Below, piece by piece: positions 63,122 through 64,000 of a DNA stretch of 64,000 nucleotides; the first letter of the stretch is position 1; each line of letters begins with the position of its first letter. The position numbers and the translations under genes are program-made. The stretch is from an uncultured Pelagibacteraceae bacterium (lineage in GTDB: Bacteria; Pseudomonadota; Alphaproteobacteria; Pelagibacterales; Pelagibacteraceae), in contig CACISX010000002.1 in the NCBI GenBank assembly GCA_902589455.1, positions 124,001 through 188,000 of the forward strand. The letters are read 5' to 3'. A model generated the notes under the pieces. The model ran no database searches and was not told the DNA's origin. It saw only the letters and a program-made list of their open reading frames with translations.

Positions 63122-64000
63122 TAATTTAAATAATCTTTGAATGAACTTAAATTATTGTGAGAAAGTAATTTTTGATAATATTCATTAGGATCTTTAATTT
63201 TAATCAGTGCAGTTTTTGGTGTATTTGAGTAGTCATACAATCTGGTTAATAAGTATCTTAATGCTGCACCTCTACATAAAATATTTATTGATTTTTTTTC
63301 TTTCATTGAAATTTTTTTAACGCTTTCATACCCTTTGATTAAACTTTTAATTTTTTTGTTATTTATTTGAAATTTTCTCTTTTTATGGTCAAAACAAAGA
63401 GCATTGATGCATATAGCAATTTCGTACATAAAATAATCATTAGCAGCAAAGTAGAAATCAATAATTCCAGAAAGTTTATTTTTTTTGAAGAAAATATTAT
63501 CTATAAATAAGTCACCATGGATAATACCTTTGGGGAGTTGTTTGGGCCAATTTTTATTAATATCTTTGAGATTGTTATTTAAAAAAATTTTTAAATTTGA
63601 AAATTTTTTTGATTTAAATTTAATACTTTCTAACAAAGGTTTTAAATTTCTAATACCCATTGAATTTTTTCTGTTAAGCTTCATTTTTTTTGTGACCAAA
63701 TGAATTCGAGCAATTGTTTTGCCAACAGTATAACAGTCTCTTATTTTTAATTTTTTTTTATCCTTTCCCTCTAAGAATGATACAATGCATGCAGTTTTAT
63801 TTTTTAATTTAATAAGATATTTATTATTTTTAGTTTTCAGTGGTTTAGGACAATTTATTTTTGAACTATTTAAATTATCCATTAATTTCATAAAAAAAGG
63901 TATTTCTTTCTGTAAAACTCTTTTTTCAAAAATAGTTAATATGTATTTTTTATTTTTGGATTTAAGAAGATAATTTGTGTTTTCTATTCCTTGCTTGATA
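63121..64000 (-). CDS. thrB: Homoserine kinase, 5' end beyond the window
   Basis: This APH-fold kinase phosphorylates homoserine for ThrC. The frame stays open to the window edge, reading GIENTNYLL and LTIFEKRVLQKEIPFFMKLMD upstream of an internal Met at 63891, read as IFEKRVLQKEIPFF, which is typical ThrB sequence. The true start is therefore outside, and about 292 residues are visible. The active site is in GIIHGDLFIDNIFF and LSGIIDFYFAANDYFMYEIA. It forms an operon with rnhA. Confidence 0.9.
   Translation of the reverse strand, partial: IKQGIENTNYLLKSKNKKYILTIFEKRVLQKEIPFFMKLMDNLNSSKINCPKPLKTKNNKYLIKLKNKTACIVSFLEGKDKKKLKIRDCYTVGKTIARIHLVTKKMKLNRKNSMGIRNLKPLLESIKFKSKKFSNLKIFLNNNLKDINKNWPKQLPKGIIHGDLFIDNIFFKKNKLSGIIDFYFAANDYFMYEIAICINALCFDHKKRKFQINNKKIKSLIKGYESVKKISMKEKKSINILCRGAALRYLLTRLYDYSNTPKTALIKIKDPNEYYQKLLSHNNLSSFKDYLN

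Overview
This is a compact, very AT-rich bacterial window of the kind seen in Pelagibacterales (SAR11) marine Alphaproteobacteria. The evidence is the AT-rich codon use with many Lys, Asn and Ile residues, almost no non-coding DNA, many 1- and 4-base gene overlaps, and a tandem SAM-II/SAM-V riboswitch in front of a betaine-homocysteine methyltransferase, an arrangement known from this group. I see no mobile element, CRISPR array, rRNA or tRNA. The window opens inside an AlkA-type DNA glycosylase gene and closes inside a homoserine kinase gene.

Region 1 (about 0.4-18.6 kb) is devoted to purine uptake and oxidation. A plus-strand operon (uraH, xdhA, xdhB, guanine deaminase, puuD, phosphoribosyltransferase) lies head to head with a minus-strand operon (OHCU decarboxylase, allantoicase, ureidoglycolate lyase, PuuE allantoinase). 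Two half-length XdhC genes, two DUF1330 genes and a small cytochrome c lie beside them. Together they encode every step from guanine or xanthine to glyoxylate plus urea. A BMP/Nup-type ABC transporter operon with its own deaminase and an NCS2 xanthine/uracil permease probably supply substrate. The permease has a hairpin that hides its ribosome-binding site and looks like a xanthine-sensing riboswitch.

Region 2 (18.6-36.2 kb) mixes protein quality control (Hsp20, oligopeptidase B, a membrane J-domain protein, TldD/TldE, BipA, GroESL) with envelope and lipid genes (GT9 glycosyltransferase, cyclopropane fatty acid synthase) and several unknowns. hsp20 and groES share a sigma32-type promoter with identical spacing, and hsp20 also has a ROSE-like RNA thermometer.

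Region 3 (36.2-51.7 kb) is housekeeping: ribF-ileS-lspA-lipoprotein-pgi, rsmD-purD, and a minus-strand lipid A/Kdo/MsbA operon headed by ubiA.

Region 4 (51.7-64 kb) holds pirin, the riboswitch-controlled bhmT, rsmE, a complete aa3 cytochrome oxidase operon (coxB, coxA, ctaB, a small CoxF-like gene, ctaG, coxC, surf1), and thrC, a peroxiredoxin, rnhA and thrB.

The points most worth a second look are: PuuD urate oxidase split from its cytochrome c; XdhC split into two genes; the permease RBS hairpin; the three-way strand swap downstream of SAM-V; and the combined sigma32 plus thermometer control of hsp20.
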